A program made the position numbers and the translations under genes. This document shows positions 34,780-46,890 of a stretch of DNA of 64,000 nt, one piece after another. The stretch's first letter is position 1; the number at the start of each line of letters is the position of its first letter. Origin of the DNA: Antilocapra americana (Eukaryota > Chordata > Mammalia > Artiodactyla > Antilocapridae); NCBI GenBank assembly GCA_007570785.1, contig ML664161.1, positions 40,051,093-40,115,092 of the forward strand. The letters run 5' to 3'. Below the pieces are notes generated by a model. It was not told where the DNA came from and did no database searches. It worked only from the letters and a program-made list of their open reading frames with translations.

Positions 34780-35400
34780 TCAGAGGTGATGAGAACAAAG
34801 ATTTCACGTTTCCCAACAGAGTAAAACTCTCTGTGCTCCTGAGTTGCAGTTGCTCAGCTCTCTCAACCAAAGAGTGCATCCCCTCAGTCCTGTCGCCTCT
34901 CCTTCTGTCCACTTTGTTGTGGTTCTCTAATTAATTCAGGTTATTCCAGTGAGGATGCTAAATTGAAAGTCCGGGGCTGGCGTTTCATTTATCCATAACC
35001 CAGGTAGTGCTACCAGGGCCCAGGCTGTGGGCTCCATTCGCCCATGTGCTTGGGCTCCGACCCACAGAGGCTGAGCTATTAATGAGCAGGACTCAGTCTC
35101 CCTGGCTCACTCAGACCTTGTCTCCTCTCCTGAGACTGCCAACAAGAGAAGCAATTAGGGCCGATCTGGTGGTGTTGGCTGCATTTTAAAATAGAAACCA
35201 TCTCAAAATCCATCTACAAGCTTGCCTTACTTTTAGCTTCCTTACAGACTGCCGAGCCATTCGGTGACATTGCTGAGAATTACCCAGATCATCTGTGGAA
35301 GCCTGTAATAGTCCAATTACCAACACTTGTTGGCAGTCTTATTGTGAACTTCCTCTGAAGTTAGAAAAAGATGCGCCACAGTAGGGATGCTAGGGGTTGG
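34780..35400. other. Candidate conserved noncoding block
   Basis: Unique sequence with higher GC than its surroundings and clustered homeodomain-like motifs: TAATTAATT (34928-34936), ATTAATGA (35078-35085), CAATTA (35152-35157) and CAATTA (35314-35319). No repeat or exon is recognised. The enhancer interpretation is inference only. Confidence 0.35.
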
Positions 35401-35939
35401 GGGAGAAGCAGGGAGAGAGAAAGCTGTTTTGAGGATGAAATTGTTTTCATCAGTGACTCAAGACTGCTGCAGATTCAGTGACTACCAGAGGCTCTGATGT
35501 ATTTTAACAACCTATACCATTGTGGGGAAATGGCTTTTCCATAGGCTATGGAATCTCCCACCAACCCTGTGTTCATTATATGTTTGCTGTATTGACTTGA
35601 TGGAAACTCAGCAGATTTTTTTTCTCTTTTTTTTCCTGAAGGTCTTATATTTCCCCTTTCTGAATTGGATAATGCTAGGACTTCTAGGAAACTCTAAACA
35701 ATAACTGACAGCTAATGTGCTTATCTGTCACCTGTTTTAACACTTTGAATAGCATTTCCTTGCTTTCCATTTAGAGGAATGATGGCCTGATTCAGAATAT
35801 ACTAGAAAGTGAGGCTAAAATGTTATGATTATTAAAAGTTCCATCCTTCAGGGGAAACAAAGAAGAAACCAAAATATATTTTTCTTGTGAGCACATTTCC
35901 CCCCATTAATTCAAAAAAGGATTATGTCGATATCTACTA
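35401..35939. other. Unique DNA, no gene seen
   Basis: No repeat recognised. A short 60-codon frame (35522-35704) has no domain. Confidence 0.45.
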
Positions 35940-36125
35940 AGCTTCCCTTGTGGTAGAGACTCCACCTGCAATGCTGGAGACTGGGTTCGATCCCTGGATT
36001 GGGAAGGTACTCTGGAGAAGAGAAAGGATACCCACTCCAGTATTCTGGCCTGGAGAATTCCATGGACTGTATAGTCCATGGAGTCGCAAAGAGTAGGACA
36101 TGACAGAGTGACTTTCTCTTTCAGT
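35940..36125 (+). mobile_element. Bov-tA SINE with intact B box
   Basis: Begins AGCTTCCCTTGTGGTAGAG and ends GGACATGACAGAGTGACTTTC. A perfect pol III B box, GGTTCGATCC, is at 35984-35993, while the A-box region is damaged. Confidence 0.94.
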
Positions 36126-36922
36126 AATTTACTAACTGCTTCATTTCCATAATAAGTGATATTCTCCTTTTTCTTCTTTTTTAAGTAAAACTATTAATAA
36201 GCTATTATTTGGAGTCTATGGTCTTCTTACTTACCTCTAGCTGTCTGGTAATAAATCAGATGACATTGTTTATGGAGACAGAAGATGCCTTCTCAGCTTC
36301 ACTCAGAATTCTTCTGAACCCTTCGTCTTATCCGTCAATTTCTGCAAAGATAAAGGAACCATATGGGAAAATCTTTTCATTTTTTTTCCTCTGCCAGGCC
36401 CATGTTTACATTCAAACTTCACCTTTTAAAACTGTGTCTAAATATTTCTCTTATAGTCAGTATCTTTTAAATTACAGTATGAACATATAGGCAGACCATC
36501 ATAACTATATTTCTAGAATACTGGAAATTGTGCAATTATGCTTGTAAATCATTTGCTCATCTCTCCCTTTTAAGAGCATCTGTGTTTCTCTGTGATGGCT
36601 CCTTCAGTAGTTTATAATTTTCATTTTGGAGCATTCTGTCCCCTAGACCATTTATACATTAGGCAATGGCAGCTGCATCTCCACAGGATTATATTGAAAG
36701 ATCTTGGGTTCTGCCAAGAAATCACTTGAAAAGAAGGTGGAAGGATGCATGTGCATGCGTGTGTTTATCTGTTACGTAGGATATTAACTTACATCACTGT
36801 TATTGTTCCATCAGTCATCATGCTGCTTACAGTCCCCTACTGTCTGAAGATCCCTCTAGTTACTCTGACACCACACTTTAGAAACAGAAATGCTGATGGT
36901 CTTGGGTTTGTTTGCATTTGAA
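36126..36922. other. Unique DNA, no gene seen
   Basis: No repeat recognised. The 93-codon frame at 36209-36490 has no recognisable domain. Confidence 0.45.
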
Positions 36923-37882
36923 TGCCTCCTGAGAAACCTGTATTCAAGTCAAGAAACAACACTTAGAACTGGACATGGAACAACAGACTGGTTCCAAATC
37001 AGAAAAGGAGTAGTCAAGGCTGTATATTGTCACCCTGCTTATTTAACTGATATGCAGAGTACATCATGAGAAACGCGGGGCTGGATGAAGCACAAGCTGG
37101 AATCAAGATTGATGGGAGAAACATCAGTAACCCATATGACACCATTCTTATGGCAGAAAGAGGAGAAGAACTAAAGAACCTCTTAATAAAAGTGAAAGAG
37201 GAGAGTGAAAAAGTTGGCTTAAAACTCAACATTCAGGAAACTAAGATCATGGCATCTGGTCCCATCACTTCACGGGAAATAGATGGCAAAACAATGGAAA
37301 CAGTAAGAAAATTTATTTTCTTGGGCTCCAAAATCACTGCAGATGGTGACTGCAGCCATGAAATTAAAAGATACTTGCTCTTTGGAAGAAAAGCTGTGAC
37401 CAACCTAGAAAGTATATTAAAAAGTAGAGACATTACTTTGCCAACAAAGGTCTGTTTAGGCAAAGCTATGGTTTTTCCAGTAGTCATGTATGGATGTGAG
37501 AATTAGACTATAAAGAAAGTTGAGTGCTGAGAACTGATGCTTTTGATCAATGGTGTTGGATAAGACTCTTGAGAGTCTCTTGGACTGCATGGAGATCCAA
37601 CCAGTCAATCCTAAAGGAAATCAGTCCTGAATATTCATTGGAAGGACTGATGCTGAAGCTGAAACTTCAGTACTTTGGCCACCTGATGCGAAGTACTGAC
37701 CCATTAGAAAATCTGACCCTGATGCTAGGACAGATTGAAGGTGGGAGGAGAAGGGGGCAACAGAGGATGAGATGGTTGGATAGCATCACTGACTCGATGG
37801 ACGTGAGTTTGAGTAAGCTCGGGGAGTTGGTGATGGACAGGGAAGCCTGGCATGCTGCAGTCCATGGGGTCGCAAAGAGTCA
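36923..37882 (+). mobile_element. BovB LINE, 5'-truncated, catalytic box deleted
   Basis: About 960 bp from the middle of the reverse-transcriptase domain (CTCCTGAGAAACCTGTATTC) to near the 3' end (CAAAGAGTCATAAAG), without the terminal ACTGA repeats. It is collinear with the copy at 1.9 kb except for a 1-base loss around 37013 and a 9-base in-frame loss around 37132. Confidence 0.95.
37066..37506 (+). pseudogene. BovB reverse-transcriptase remnant lacking YADD
   Basis: A 146-codon frame homologous to residues 69 onward of the RT remnant at 1868-2404. Shared blocks are GLDEAQAGIKI, KVKEESEKVGLKLNIQ and GSKITADG. Where the other copy has NLRYADDT, this one has NPYDT (residues 22-26), so three residues including part of the catalytic YADD are gone. 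The frame also differs upstream by a 1-base deletion and ends at TAG (37504-37506), replacing a tryptophan codon of the C-terminal ESW block. It cannot have encoded a working enzyme after these changes. Confidence 0.9.
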
Positions 37883-37924
37883 TAAAGAAGGTGATTCCTC
37901 TGCAAAGTTACATATCTTCATGTT

Positions 37925-38432
37925 ATAAGACTCAGGAGAAATAGAATTTTATACATTTTAGTGGGTCAAATAATGATCACCCATAGACAGCAAGTTCTAA
38001 TTCCTGAACTTGGTAAATCTTCTTGTATTAATATTTGGAAAAAGGGTCTTTGAAGAAGTAATGAAGTTAAGGATCTTGAAATGAGGGAATTCCTCTGGTT
38101 TATTCTGGTGGGTCCTAAATGCCATCACAAGCACCAGCAGCTACTTACAAGTATTCTTGTAAGACAAAGACAAAGAGCTGTTATAGGCACATGCGGAGAA
38201 GGCAGTGTGAAGACAGAGACAGGAGTGGTGGGGCCACAAGCCCAGGAATGCCTGCCTCCTCCACCAGAAGCTTGAAAAGGCAGGGAAGAGTTCTTCCCTG
38301 GAGTCCCAGACAGGGTCACCTGCTCAATCTGGGCTTCTCAATCAGTTTTGGAGGCCAGAATAAGTTTCTAGTGTTTTAAGCCACCAAGTCTGTGGTAATT
38401 TGTTACAGTAGCATCAGGAAACTAATATGTAG
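37925..38432 (+). mobile_element. Probable MaLR-type LTR or related repeat
   Basis: AATATTTGGAAAAAGGGTC, GAAGTTAAGGATCTTGAAATGAGG, GAATGCCTGCCTCCTCCACC, TTTTAAGCCACCAAGTCTGTGG and a CAGGAAACTAATAT end follow a common mammalian LTR-like repeat. The exact family is not recalled with certainty. Confidence 0.6.
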
Positions 38433-38559
38433 GTTAGGGAAAGGAAAACACCAGATATAATATCTTGTAAATAATATGCCTCACAGACATTAAATTATCC
38501 ACATTCTCTAGGATTTTATCAGCACCTCTCTTTGGCATTACCACACATCTCTTTATTCT
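38433..38559. other. Short unique spacer
   Basis: Nothing recognised. Confidence 0.4.
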
Positions 38560-38685
38560 ATGGCTACATTTTCAATACCGTAGCCTCTAGTCACATGTGA
38601 CTATTAAATAATCGAAATGCTGCTACTAGGACTGAGGAATTAGATTCTTAATTTAGTTTAATTTTAATTAAGTTAAATTTTTAAA
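38560..38685. mobile_element. hAT-type MITE fragment
   Basis: GCCTCTAGTCACATGTGACTATTAAATAATCG, GACTGAGGAATTAG and an AATTTTAATTAAGTTAAATTT tract match the same GTAGCCACTAGCCACATG family as 8747-8935. Confidence 0.5.
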
Positions 38686-39142
38686 GCTTGCAGTTGCTTC
38701 TGTTATTGGAAAACTTGAAATTACGCTTGGAATATTTTAGATATGTGAATGTACTTTTTCAACTGTAAATTTTATCACCTGTAAAATAAACCAGGTATTC
38801 TCAATGAACAGTTAATATCCAAGTTGAGATGTGCTATAAGTATAAAATATATACCACATTTCAAAGACTTATTATGAAATAAATAAAAAATATACTATTG
38901 ATAATTTTTAATTGATTATATGTTGAAATGGTAGTATTTCAGATACGTTGTGTTAAATGCAATATATTATTAAAATTCCCTTTCTTTTACTTTTTTTGAT
39001 TTTAACTAAAAAATCTAAAACTATATACATAGCACATTATATTTATTTTAGACTATGTTGCCTTATTGTCACTCTTCTGAGTGACCCTGTCAACTAGTCC
39101 TAGCAATAAATATCATTTCCTATAGCTTATGGGACCAAAGTA
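38686..39142. other. AT-rich unique DNA
   Basis: Nothing recognised. Very AT-rich. Confidence 0.45.
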
Positions 39143-39350
39143 GGGCTTCCCAGATGGCTCAGTGGTAAAGAATCCACCTGCCAATGCAAGAGACGCAGGA
39201 GACATGGGTTTTATCCCTGGGTCAGGAAGATCCCTTGGAGGAGGAAATGGCAACCCACCCTAGCATTCTTGCCTGTATAATCCAGTGGATAGAGGAGCCT
39301 GGCAGGCTGCAGCCATGTGTTCACAAAGAGTCAGACACAATGGACACGCA
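39143..39350 (+). mobile_element. Bov-tA SINE, sense
   Basis: GGGCTTCCCAGATGGCTCAG includes an intact A box TGGCTCAGTGG (39155-39165). The B box is mutated to GGTTTTATCC (39207-39216). The Bov-A body has a TATAATCCAGTGG variant and ends AGTCAGACACAATGGACACG. Confidence 0.94.
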
Positions 39351-41084
39351 TGCACACACGATGGACGAAAATATTTACCAATTTTCCATCATATTGAAAG
39401 ATTATGATCATACCTCCATTCACATGGATTGTCAACTTACTTGCCTTTTTGAATTAAGCAATCATGTTTGGAACTAGAATATAACACTAAACATTTAATA
39501 TACCTCCACTCATTACATAGCATGTGAAAGGAAAATAATTCAATATCACATGATGGTGTTCTTGATAGTTTTCCTGAGGATGTTTACGGAGTTTGTTAAG
39601 TAGATATTATGTCTTAAAGCAGTTGAGCTTCCAGATCTTTGGAAAAAAAAATTCTACTCCCATTTCATGTATCTCTTAATAGTTCTATGTGAAACAGCAA
39701 CAGTAATATTTTCATTCTTTTGTGCTTCATGGATCCTTTTAATTACTTAAAAAATAGCATTGGATACTTGTGTAAATAAGTTTATTTAAATTGATTTAAA
39801 TGCCATTCATTTAAGAAATGCAATCATATTTCTAATTTCTCTACTGTTACACGGCATATATGTTTTAAAAATTACTGCTTTTATATAGTTATCATAGTGA
39901 AAAATATCTTGATATAATTGTAATGGAATTTTTTAATCTTCTCTATACTGGATTTTTGTGTAGCTGAAAACTATAAGCAATAGACAACACTTGAAAAGAG
40001 AAAGCCCCTCATACTTAGTATTTGAGAGCAGTTCAGTTTTGCTTTGCTTCTTTTTCCTCTTGACTTTTTCAATTAATGCATGTTTTCCCCCCTCCCACAG
40101 CACCACCACACCCACACGGATTCTGCTGGCTTCAGAAAAGACCTAAAAATTGAACTGACAAGTGTATCACTCACATCACAAAAGTTCCAGGAGCTAGATA
40201 GGAGTTAATGATTCCCTTATTTCAGAGATGATGAACAATTTAGAGTCGGACTAGAACAAAGGGTTTTTTGATATCACATTTAATTTTCTTTCTGCTAAAT
40301 CATATTTTTCTAGTATGAATGACCTGACAATGCCCCAAATGTTCTGTCTTTACATGATCTCCTAACTTCCAAAAGAATTTGATCAAAAATGAAAGGCCAG
40401 TCATTGTGAAAATCATAAATTGGTGGGGGTTGCTTTGACATTAGGTTAGCTGTGGACATCTGCTGAATTTTCAGTGTACTCTCTGCTCACTCACCCCTTA
40501 TACTTTACCCTGAATGTTTGCTGTTAAAATAAGGTCATGATTGTAAGGCAGATGCCCTAGAACACAGTTCCTACGGTTGTAGTTCCTGTGTCCAGTAGTA
40601 TTTATTAAGTCCCATGTAATATTTCTAAGAGGGTAAGTAAACTCTTAGTCATATACGAGTGTTCGGGCCTAGGAGACTAGTGTGTTTGTATCAGTTTTAA
40701 AAATTAAACTTATTATTTAACATAGCATCCCACCTTTCAAAGCTAAATGATCATTACTTGACTTTATGCATTCTGATAATATAGCAGTATCTCAGGTGCA
40801 ATTTGAAGGAATTTTAATCCTTTAATCACTTTCAAAATATCACATATTCTATATCTTAGTTTCCAGTGTTTGTGCGTAAACTTCAAAGCTATATATTGTC
40901 CTTCTCTGCATGTTTTCTTCTTTCCACATTTTTTCCTAGATTATATTTGATGTCTTGTTTTCTTCTAATGACTCAATTGTTGGTTCACATGCAGAGATCT
41001 CACCACAGTGGGTATATAACTGAAATAGTGTAGTATGGGTATGGTCATGATGACTTAATCAGGACGAGCACACATTGCCAAAGG
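39351..41084. other. Unique AT-rich DNA, no gene seen
   Basis: About 1.7 kb with no recognised repeat or exon. The minus frame 39933-40115 is lysine-rich low-complexity. Confidence 0.45.
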
Positions 41085-41290
41085 TGTTCAAATGGCTCGG
41101 GATACTTACTGGTGTGTACTTGTTGTATCTACATCCCTGGGCTAGTTACCTTTCTGAGCTTTATATGTCTAGTTCAGAGAGCTAGGATCGTTCTAGGACT
41201 GTCTGCCTCATGGATTCCGAGGATAATAGAGGATAGGATATTCATACACACTGTAAAATAAACTGTGAAACACTAATAATTGCATTAAGG
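41085..41290 (+). mobile_element. MIR remnant
   Basis: CTGGGCTAGTTACCTTTCTGAGC, TGTCTGCCTCATGGATTCCGAGGATAATAG and ACACACTGTAAAATAAACTG follow the MIR 3' half with many changes. Confidence 0.5.
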
Positions 41291-42687
41291 ACTCTCTTCT
41301 AAAAAGATTAAAAGCAAATGTGAAGAGAAGTAGGGAGGAATAAGGGAATAATAGGAACTAAAGAAATAAGTGATGGGGGACTGGTGACTTAGGAAGAGTC
41401 AGGATTGTCGAGGCAGCATGGATTCTTTCTTTTAAAACTTGGAGTTTCAACCCACTGTATGTGGCTGTGAAAAATGTACTGGAAGTTTTCTGACATATTG
41501 CAGAAGCAGACTTTGATAGAGGGGTCGGACAGTGACATTAATCTTATTCTTGGAATTATTAAAAAGATTATGTATGCATGCTCATGCATTACAGTCATAT
41601 GGATTATCACTATTCTTGTCAAACAATGTATATGGGAATTTAGGTTGAATGCAACTTGTATTCACTGGGCAACGGGAGTCTTGTAGATTAAAATGGAGGG
41701 CTGCCTGTGACAGGTGATTCTGGAAAGCAACTGTTCCAATTGTTTAAATATCTTGATATTCCATAAAAGTCCTTTATTTTTATGTGTAAGATTCAGGTAA
41801 AGGATAGGGGAAATGGAAAGAATTACTTACTTCAGTTGCAGGGTTGATATCCTGTGATAAACATTTGTGGGTATTTTTGAATTTGTTGTTTTGAATCCTA
41901 ATAATTTAGTGGCTTTCACATATAATTTTATATTTCTATTGCTGTTATCATTAATCATTTGTTGTTTCTTTCTCTTAGTCTCTTTATAAAGTGTATTTCC
42001 ATTTATTCTCCATTCTAGTTGGTTCCCTCTTTAGTCATTATGTCAGATGACCTCTGACAGTTGCTGTAAATGAACATGTAAACATGACATGTGAATAGGA
42101 GTAGTTCTGTCTAATATTTCCTTTCCCACAAACTTTCCTGCAAACCAATAACTAAAGCTTTTTGCCCTTTTCAAACCCTCCAGTCCTCAGGAGGTTATTT
42201 TCAGTGAAGTGGTGAGAAGGAAGAGTTCAAATAGGATTGATTTAATAGAGCTATGATGTGAAAAATCTCACAACACACTGTCTGCCTGAAATGGCCAATC
42301 ATGGAAGCATTAAAATCAGAGTGGAGAAGGAAGCTGAGGCATCCCAAAAGGCATCCGAATTAAAGAATGACAGCAGCTTGACATTCCCGTATAGAGAAAT
42401 GAAAGTATTACAGGACAAGAAATAGCCAGACACATTTGAAGAAATCATCATCTGTGAGCTACAAACAACCTCAGCCATAAATTTAAGGCAGGGAAACGTC
42501 CCCACTATTCTCCTGCAACCAATGACCCAAGAAATTAAAAGAAAACCTTCATATTTATTTTGTTTATCTATTTCCTCTATGGGATCTATTTTCTCATCCT
42601 TACCTGTATTCTATTCCTATCCTTACAAATTCTACTCTCTTTAATATTTTAATGATGTATGTATTTTCTTTCTTTTGTGCTATTATA
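41291..42687. other. Unique DNA, no gene seen
   Basis: About 1.4 kb. Two antiparallel short frames at 41389-41686 have no domain. No repeat recognised. Confidence 0.45.
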
Positions 42688-42892
42688 GGCTTCTCCAGTG
42701 ACTTAGACAGTAAAGAATCTGCCAGCAATGATGGAGACCTGGGTTTGATCCCCAGGTTGGGAAGATCCCCTGGAGAAGGGAATGGCTACCCACTCCAGTA
42801 TTCTTGCCTGAATCCCATGGACAGAGGACCCTGGCAGGCTACAGTCCATGGAGTTGCAAAGAGTTGGACACAACTGAGAAACTGACACTTTT
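42688..42892 (+). mobile_element. Bov-tA SINE, sense
   Basis: Starts AGGCTTCTCCAGTGACTTAG, has a B-box variant GGTTTGATCC (42742-42751) and ends GTTGGACACAACTGAGAAACTG. A 3-base loss (GGAGAA to GA) occurs in CTTGCCTGAATCCC. Confidence 0.94.
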
Positions 42893-43017
42893 TTGTGTCG
42901 TTAACTACTCTCAAAGAGTATTGTTTATATATGTACTCTTTAATCCTGCTTATCAGGGCATGACAAATCAGGGTATGAGAAATCTTAGAGAGGGACTTTC
43001 TAAAAGACTATAGAAGT

Positions 43018-43362
43018 CAGCTAGTATTCACAGGGGATTGGCTCCAGGACCCCACCCCCATATCAAAATCCTTGGATGCTCAAGTCTCTCATGTAAAATG
43101 GCATAGTATTTGCATATAACCTATACACATCTTTCTAGATATTTTAAAATCATCTCTAGATTACTTATAATACCTAATACAGTGTAAGCACTATTTAAAT
43201 AGTGGACAGCATCAACAAATTTGTTTTGCTTTTCAAAACTTTGTAGAATTTTTATATATATATATATATATATAGTTTGCTTGTTTTTGTTTTTTGATCT
43301 GTAGTTGGTTGGTTGAATTCAAGAATGTAGAAACCTCTGAGTAGAGAGGGCCAGCTGTACTG
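43018..43362. mobile_element. Tigger/MER2-like DNA transposon
   Basis: GGGGATTGGCTCCAGGACCCC, CAAAATCCTTGGATGCTCAAGTC, CATAGTATTTGCATATAACC and the end CTGAGTAGAGAGGGCCAGCTGTAC match pogo-type Tigger elements. A (TA)n run at about 43252-43273 interrupts it. Confidence 0.8.
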
Positions 43363-44369
43363 CCTCACAAGTATGACAGTAATTAAAACTAGCATGCAGG
43401 ATTGCAGCTCACTGAAATACAATATGAAGTAACTAACTAAAATGCTAGCAATGCATCCTGCTAGAATTGTGGGAATAGACAGTATTGGTGCTTACCTCTG
43501 AACCAAGATCTCTTACCCCAATAAGGTAAATCTGGAAACTTGGTTATCACTGGCATGACATGCAGTCACGAAATGTTCAGGAAATTGCTTTGCAAATATG
43601 AATTCCAGATTCAGCAACATCTTTATTATTAAATATTTATGTGTGTATGTGTACACAAATATAGAAAATGACTTCAAGCATAAAGAAAAAATAAATAGAT
43701 ATAATCTCATCACTTGGAGAGAACTACAGCTTTTCTGATGTTTAGCTTTACAATCTATATATACATCAGTATATCTTTAAAAAGAAGGTGGTGTAATATG
43801 CACTTTGATTTATAACGTACTTTGTCTAGAGTACATTGAGACACGAAGGAAGGAGTTAGAGGAAATGTGTATACAGATCTTTGAAGTGTGTCTGTGACTG
43901 AAGCTGGGAAGTAGGTGGAGGAGAGGGAAGAACTGAAGGATGGCCATCTGTGAGATGGTGAGAATGAACAGGATCCACAGAAACTATGGGCCTATGAAAT
44001 GAGGGCCACCTCCTCTGTAGTAGCAATCGCAAGAAGTGTAGTTGCAGTGGGTTTATAAAGAAATAAATGAAAAGAAAGTGAGTAAAGTTTGTTTCAGTGA
44101 TTTACCCTTGTCTTCTCTAATGAAATCCAAGGAGAAATCTTCAATTAATTGAAAATGGAGAAGAGAGTGTAGGGGTTTTGAGGAAAGAGGGAATATATGA
44201 AAGTTTGTTTTGGGGGGGGGGTAAAGAAAAAAGGGTGAATTTTCTAGTACACTATGCTGGGATTGCCAGATAGTATTGAGCTCCTATTTGAAGTTCATGA
44301 TCATACAGTTCAAAGGAAACCAGTTGGCTTAGCTTTTTAGATGCAAGTACAGAAGAGGTGAATTGTATA
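43363..44369. other. Unique DNA, no gene seen
   Basis: Contains a G-run at about 44212-44221. No repeat or exon is recognised. Confidence 0.45.
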
Positions 44370-44612
44370 CAATTGACCCTCAGATAGGATGAGTTTGAAC
44401 TATGCATGTCCACTTAAGCATGGATAGATTTTTTTTTTCTTTCAGTAAATGCTGCATCACGTCCTACATCATCCATGGTTAGGTGAATCCTCAGGTATGA
44501 AACTGTAGATGTGGAGAGCTGACTATGGGACTTGAGCACAAGTGGGTTTGGGATTTTGGTATCCACAGTGGCTCTTGGAACCAATCTGCGGATACCAAGG
44601 AATGAGTGTACT
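44370..44612. mobile_element. Second Tigger-type element
   Basis: ATTGACCCTCAGATAGGATGAG, TTTGAACTATGCATGTCC, GGTATCCACAGTGGCTCTTGG and AACCAATCTGCGGATACC match another Tigger family with related termini. Confidence 0.7.
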
Positions 44613-46689
44613 TCTTTCAGAGCTGGAGTTTTGCCATGTGACTGTAACAGAGGAAGCTAAGAGCATTTATGAGATAATATAGGTAATCATCAAGAAAAAG
44701 GAAAGTAGAGACAGAGGAGGATAAATGGGATGTCTTGGAAATCAAAGGTTTGTGGCAGCTGGAGTACCAGAGAAAACTGGCAGGGGAAGAGTTTAGTAGG
44801 CAAATATCAGAATGTTGGGAATTGAGTTTCTCATGAGCACAAAGTCCTCAGGGTGTCCTTGACCATGTGCTTGAATTGATGGGAGGCCTAGAGGAAAATG
44901 AAGGAAAGGAGAAGCAAATTGAATAATTCACAAATGTGGACATTGAACTCACTGCGAATAATGGCAACCATTGTGGTGAAGAGGAGCTATATGGTAAAAT
45001 TTGAGGAAATATTTGAGGAAATAAAGGAAGTGACAAGAGATGAGGAGACAACTGTAGCACATAGGGTAAGACTGTAATTTATCGAGATGATGTGCATTTT
45101 AAAGGAGCAGTGGTTTTTGTGAGGGGAGGGGTGGTAATAATCTGGAAGCCACAAGGGGAAGTAAGAAGGGACACTAATCTCACTTTCTGACCCTAACATA
45201 ACAAAATATATAAGAAAACACAGTCACTACTTGAGAAGGTTAGACAATAAATTTTGTTCTCAGAGGAGAATTCAGATTAGGATCAGCTAACGTAAAGTGG
45301 TAAAGGGAATGTTCTGAGAAATGAACAGGAGAAAGATGGTTGGGGGAGTGAAGAGGTGGGAATTGATTCTGAATTGGAGATGAACAGAAAAATAGGGAGA
45401 CGGGTCTGGGTGAAACAAATGTCCAGACAGATCTAGGTTACTGGTGGAGACTGAGGCAAGCAAGGGGAAGAGGCATTGAATCTGAGACAGTGTTCACAGG
45501 ACTGTCACTCTGAGCACAATGGGACTCCTTAGGCTGTGGAGCCCCTAAAGAAGGGGAAGGGCTGAGTCAGTGCAGACTCACTTCATCTTTTTGTGAATGG
45601 GCTTCCTCGTAAAGTTTTGTTTAAAGGGCATGTCATATGGCTGTAAATAATTTAAAACTACTGTCCCAGTCCATCCCTCATCAAGCCTAATCTAGACAAA
45701 TCCCTACATATTCAAAAAAGGAACAGGTGAATTTTTTTTCTCCCATTTTCCCTTTCACGCTGAAATGGTAGATATGATTGGGTCCTAACTGAGTCTATAA
45801 GTGAGAGTTGAGGCAGGGGAAGTCAAATTATCAGGAGGCAGGGAGTCAAGCTGAATAAGCAGAGGTCTGATTTTGTTTTTTTTTTTGTCAGACAAGATGT
45901 TGGATATCTTGTCATGGAATAGCATGGCAAACTGGGGAGACAGCCCTATCCATTAGGGAAGATTTATACACATCAACTTTCATTCCAGGCTGAAAAGAGG
46001 GCTGAGAGCCAGGACAGACACATCTTAATGGTACTGATTCACAAGTAAGTTGAAATATGCCCCGTTCCCCTCCCTCTCCACTCTGCACAGCAGATGACAG
46101 CAGCTTCTATTAGCTAACATTTCATTCAGTGGACAAAGGTTAGGCAGTAAGACAGGCCATTTTATTCTTTCCTAGACTAGTTATTTTCCATCACAGAGCC
46201 TGTGCTGTCAGTGACATCAGGACTTTTAGTAGCCCCCAACCTCCTCCTCCTCGTTCTTTTTTTTTTTTCAAATACAAAGTAACAACATCTGGATAATTAG
46301 AATGATTAGCATTCCTTTTATAGCTAGAATTCTTTAACATTTGTGTTGGCTGAGATCATGAAATTTCCCCTCACATAATCTCCTATCTTCAGCAATGCTC
46401 AGAATCATAATTTTCATATTATGACAACTCAGTTCTCCCTTTTGGGGCAAAAATCCAAGTTATCTCTGAGAAAAGATGAGAAGTAGTATCCTAAACCAAC
46501 ACTTTTCAGATAAGTTTCTCTATTAAGAGATTTTTTAAATATATTACTCTGATTATTTTCACTGTGATTACCCGATCATACCATTTAATCTATATTAGAT
46601 ATATTTTTATGTTCCCTTCCTATTATTCTATTTGACTTTCTCCTCTCTATCCTTCAGTTCTTTTCAAGGAAATAGTTCCATGCTAGCCC
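44613..46689. other. Long unique purine-rich stretch
   Basis: About 2.1 kb, strongly purine-biased on the plus strand at 44640-45500 (runs such as GAAATAAAGGAAGTG and GAGAAAGATGG). No repeat family or exon is recognised. The minus frames 44848-45060 and 44987-45199 reflect that bias. Confidence 0.45.
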
Positions 46690-46890
46690 TTGGACTAGAT
46701 TATGTGCTGTTGTCATTTGTACCCAGAACACTACATTTTTTTCCTATCTTATCACTTACATGGTTTTTTGTTACTGCTTATTTTTGCTATCTGTATGTCT
46801 AAGAGGGAGGACTATATATCTTGTCCATTTTATATCCCCAATATCTTGTCTCAAATATATCATTAATGGATATTTATTGGTTGAATAAAG
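46690..46890 (+). mobile_element. L2 LINE 3' end
   Basis: TTGTCCATTTTATATCCCCAATATC and ATGGATATTTATTGGTTGAATAAAGG match the L2 end (TGTATCCCC ... TATTTGTTGAATGAA). Confidence 0.65.

Noticed and set aside
39143..39350. Functional tRNA gene
   Set aside because: The A and B box-like motifs belong to the tRNA-derived head of Bov-tA. The cloverleaf is not conserved and the B box is mutated.
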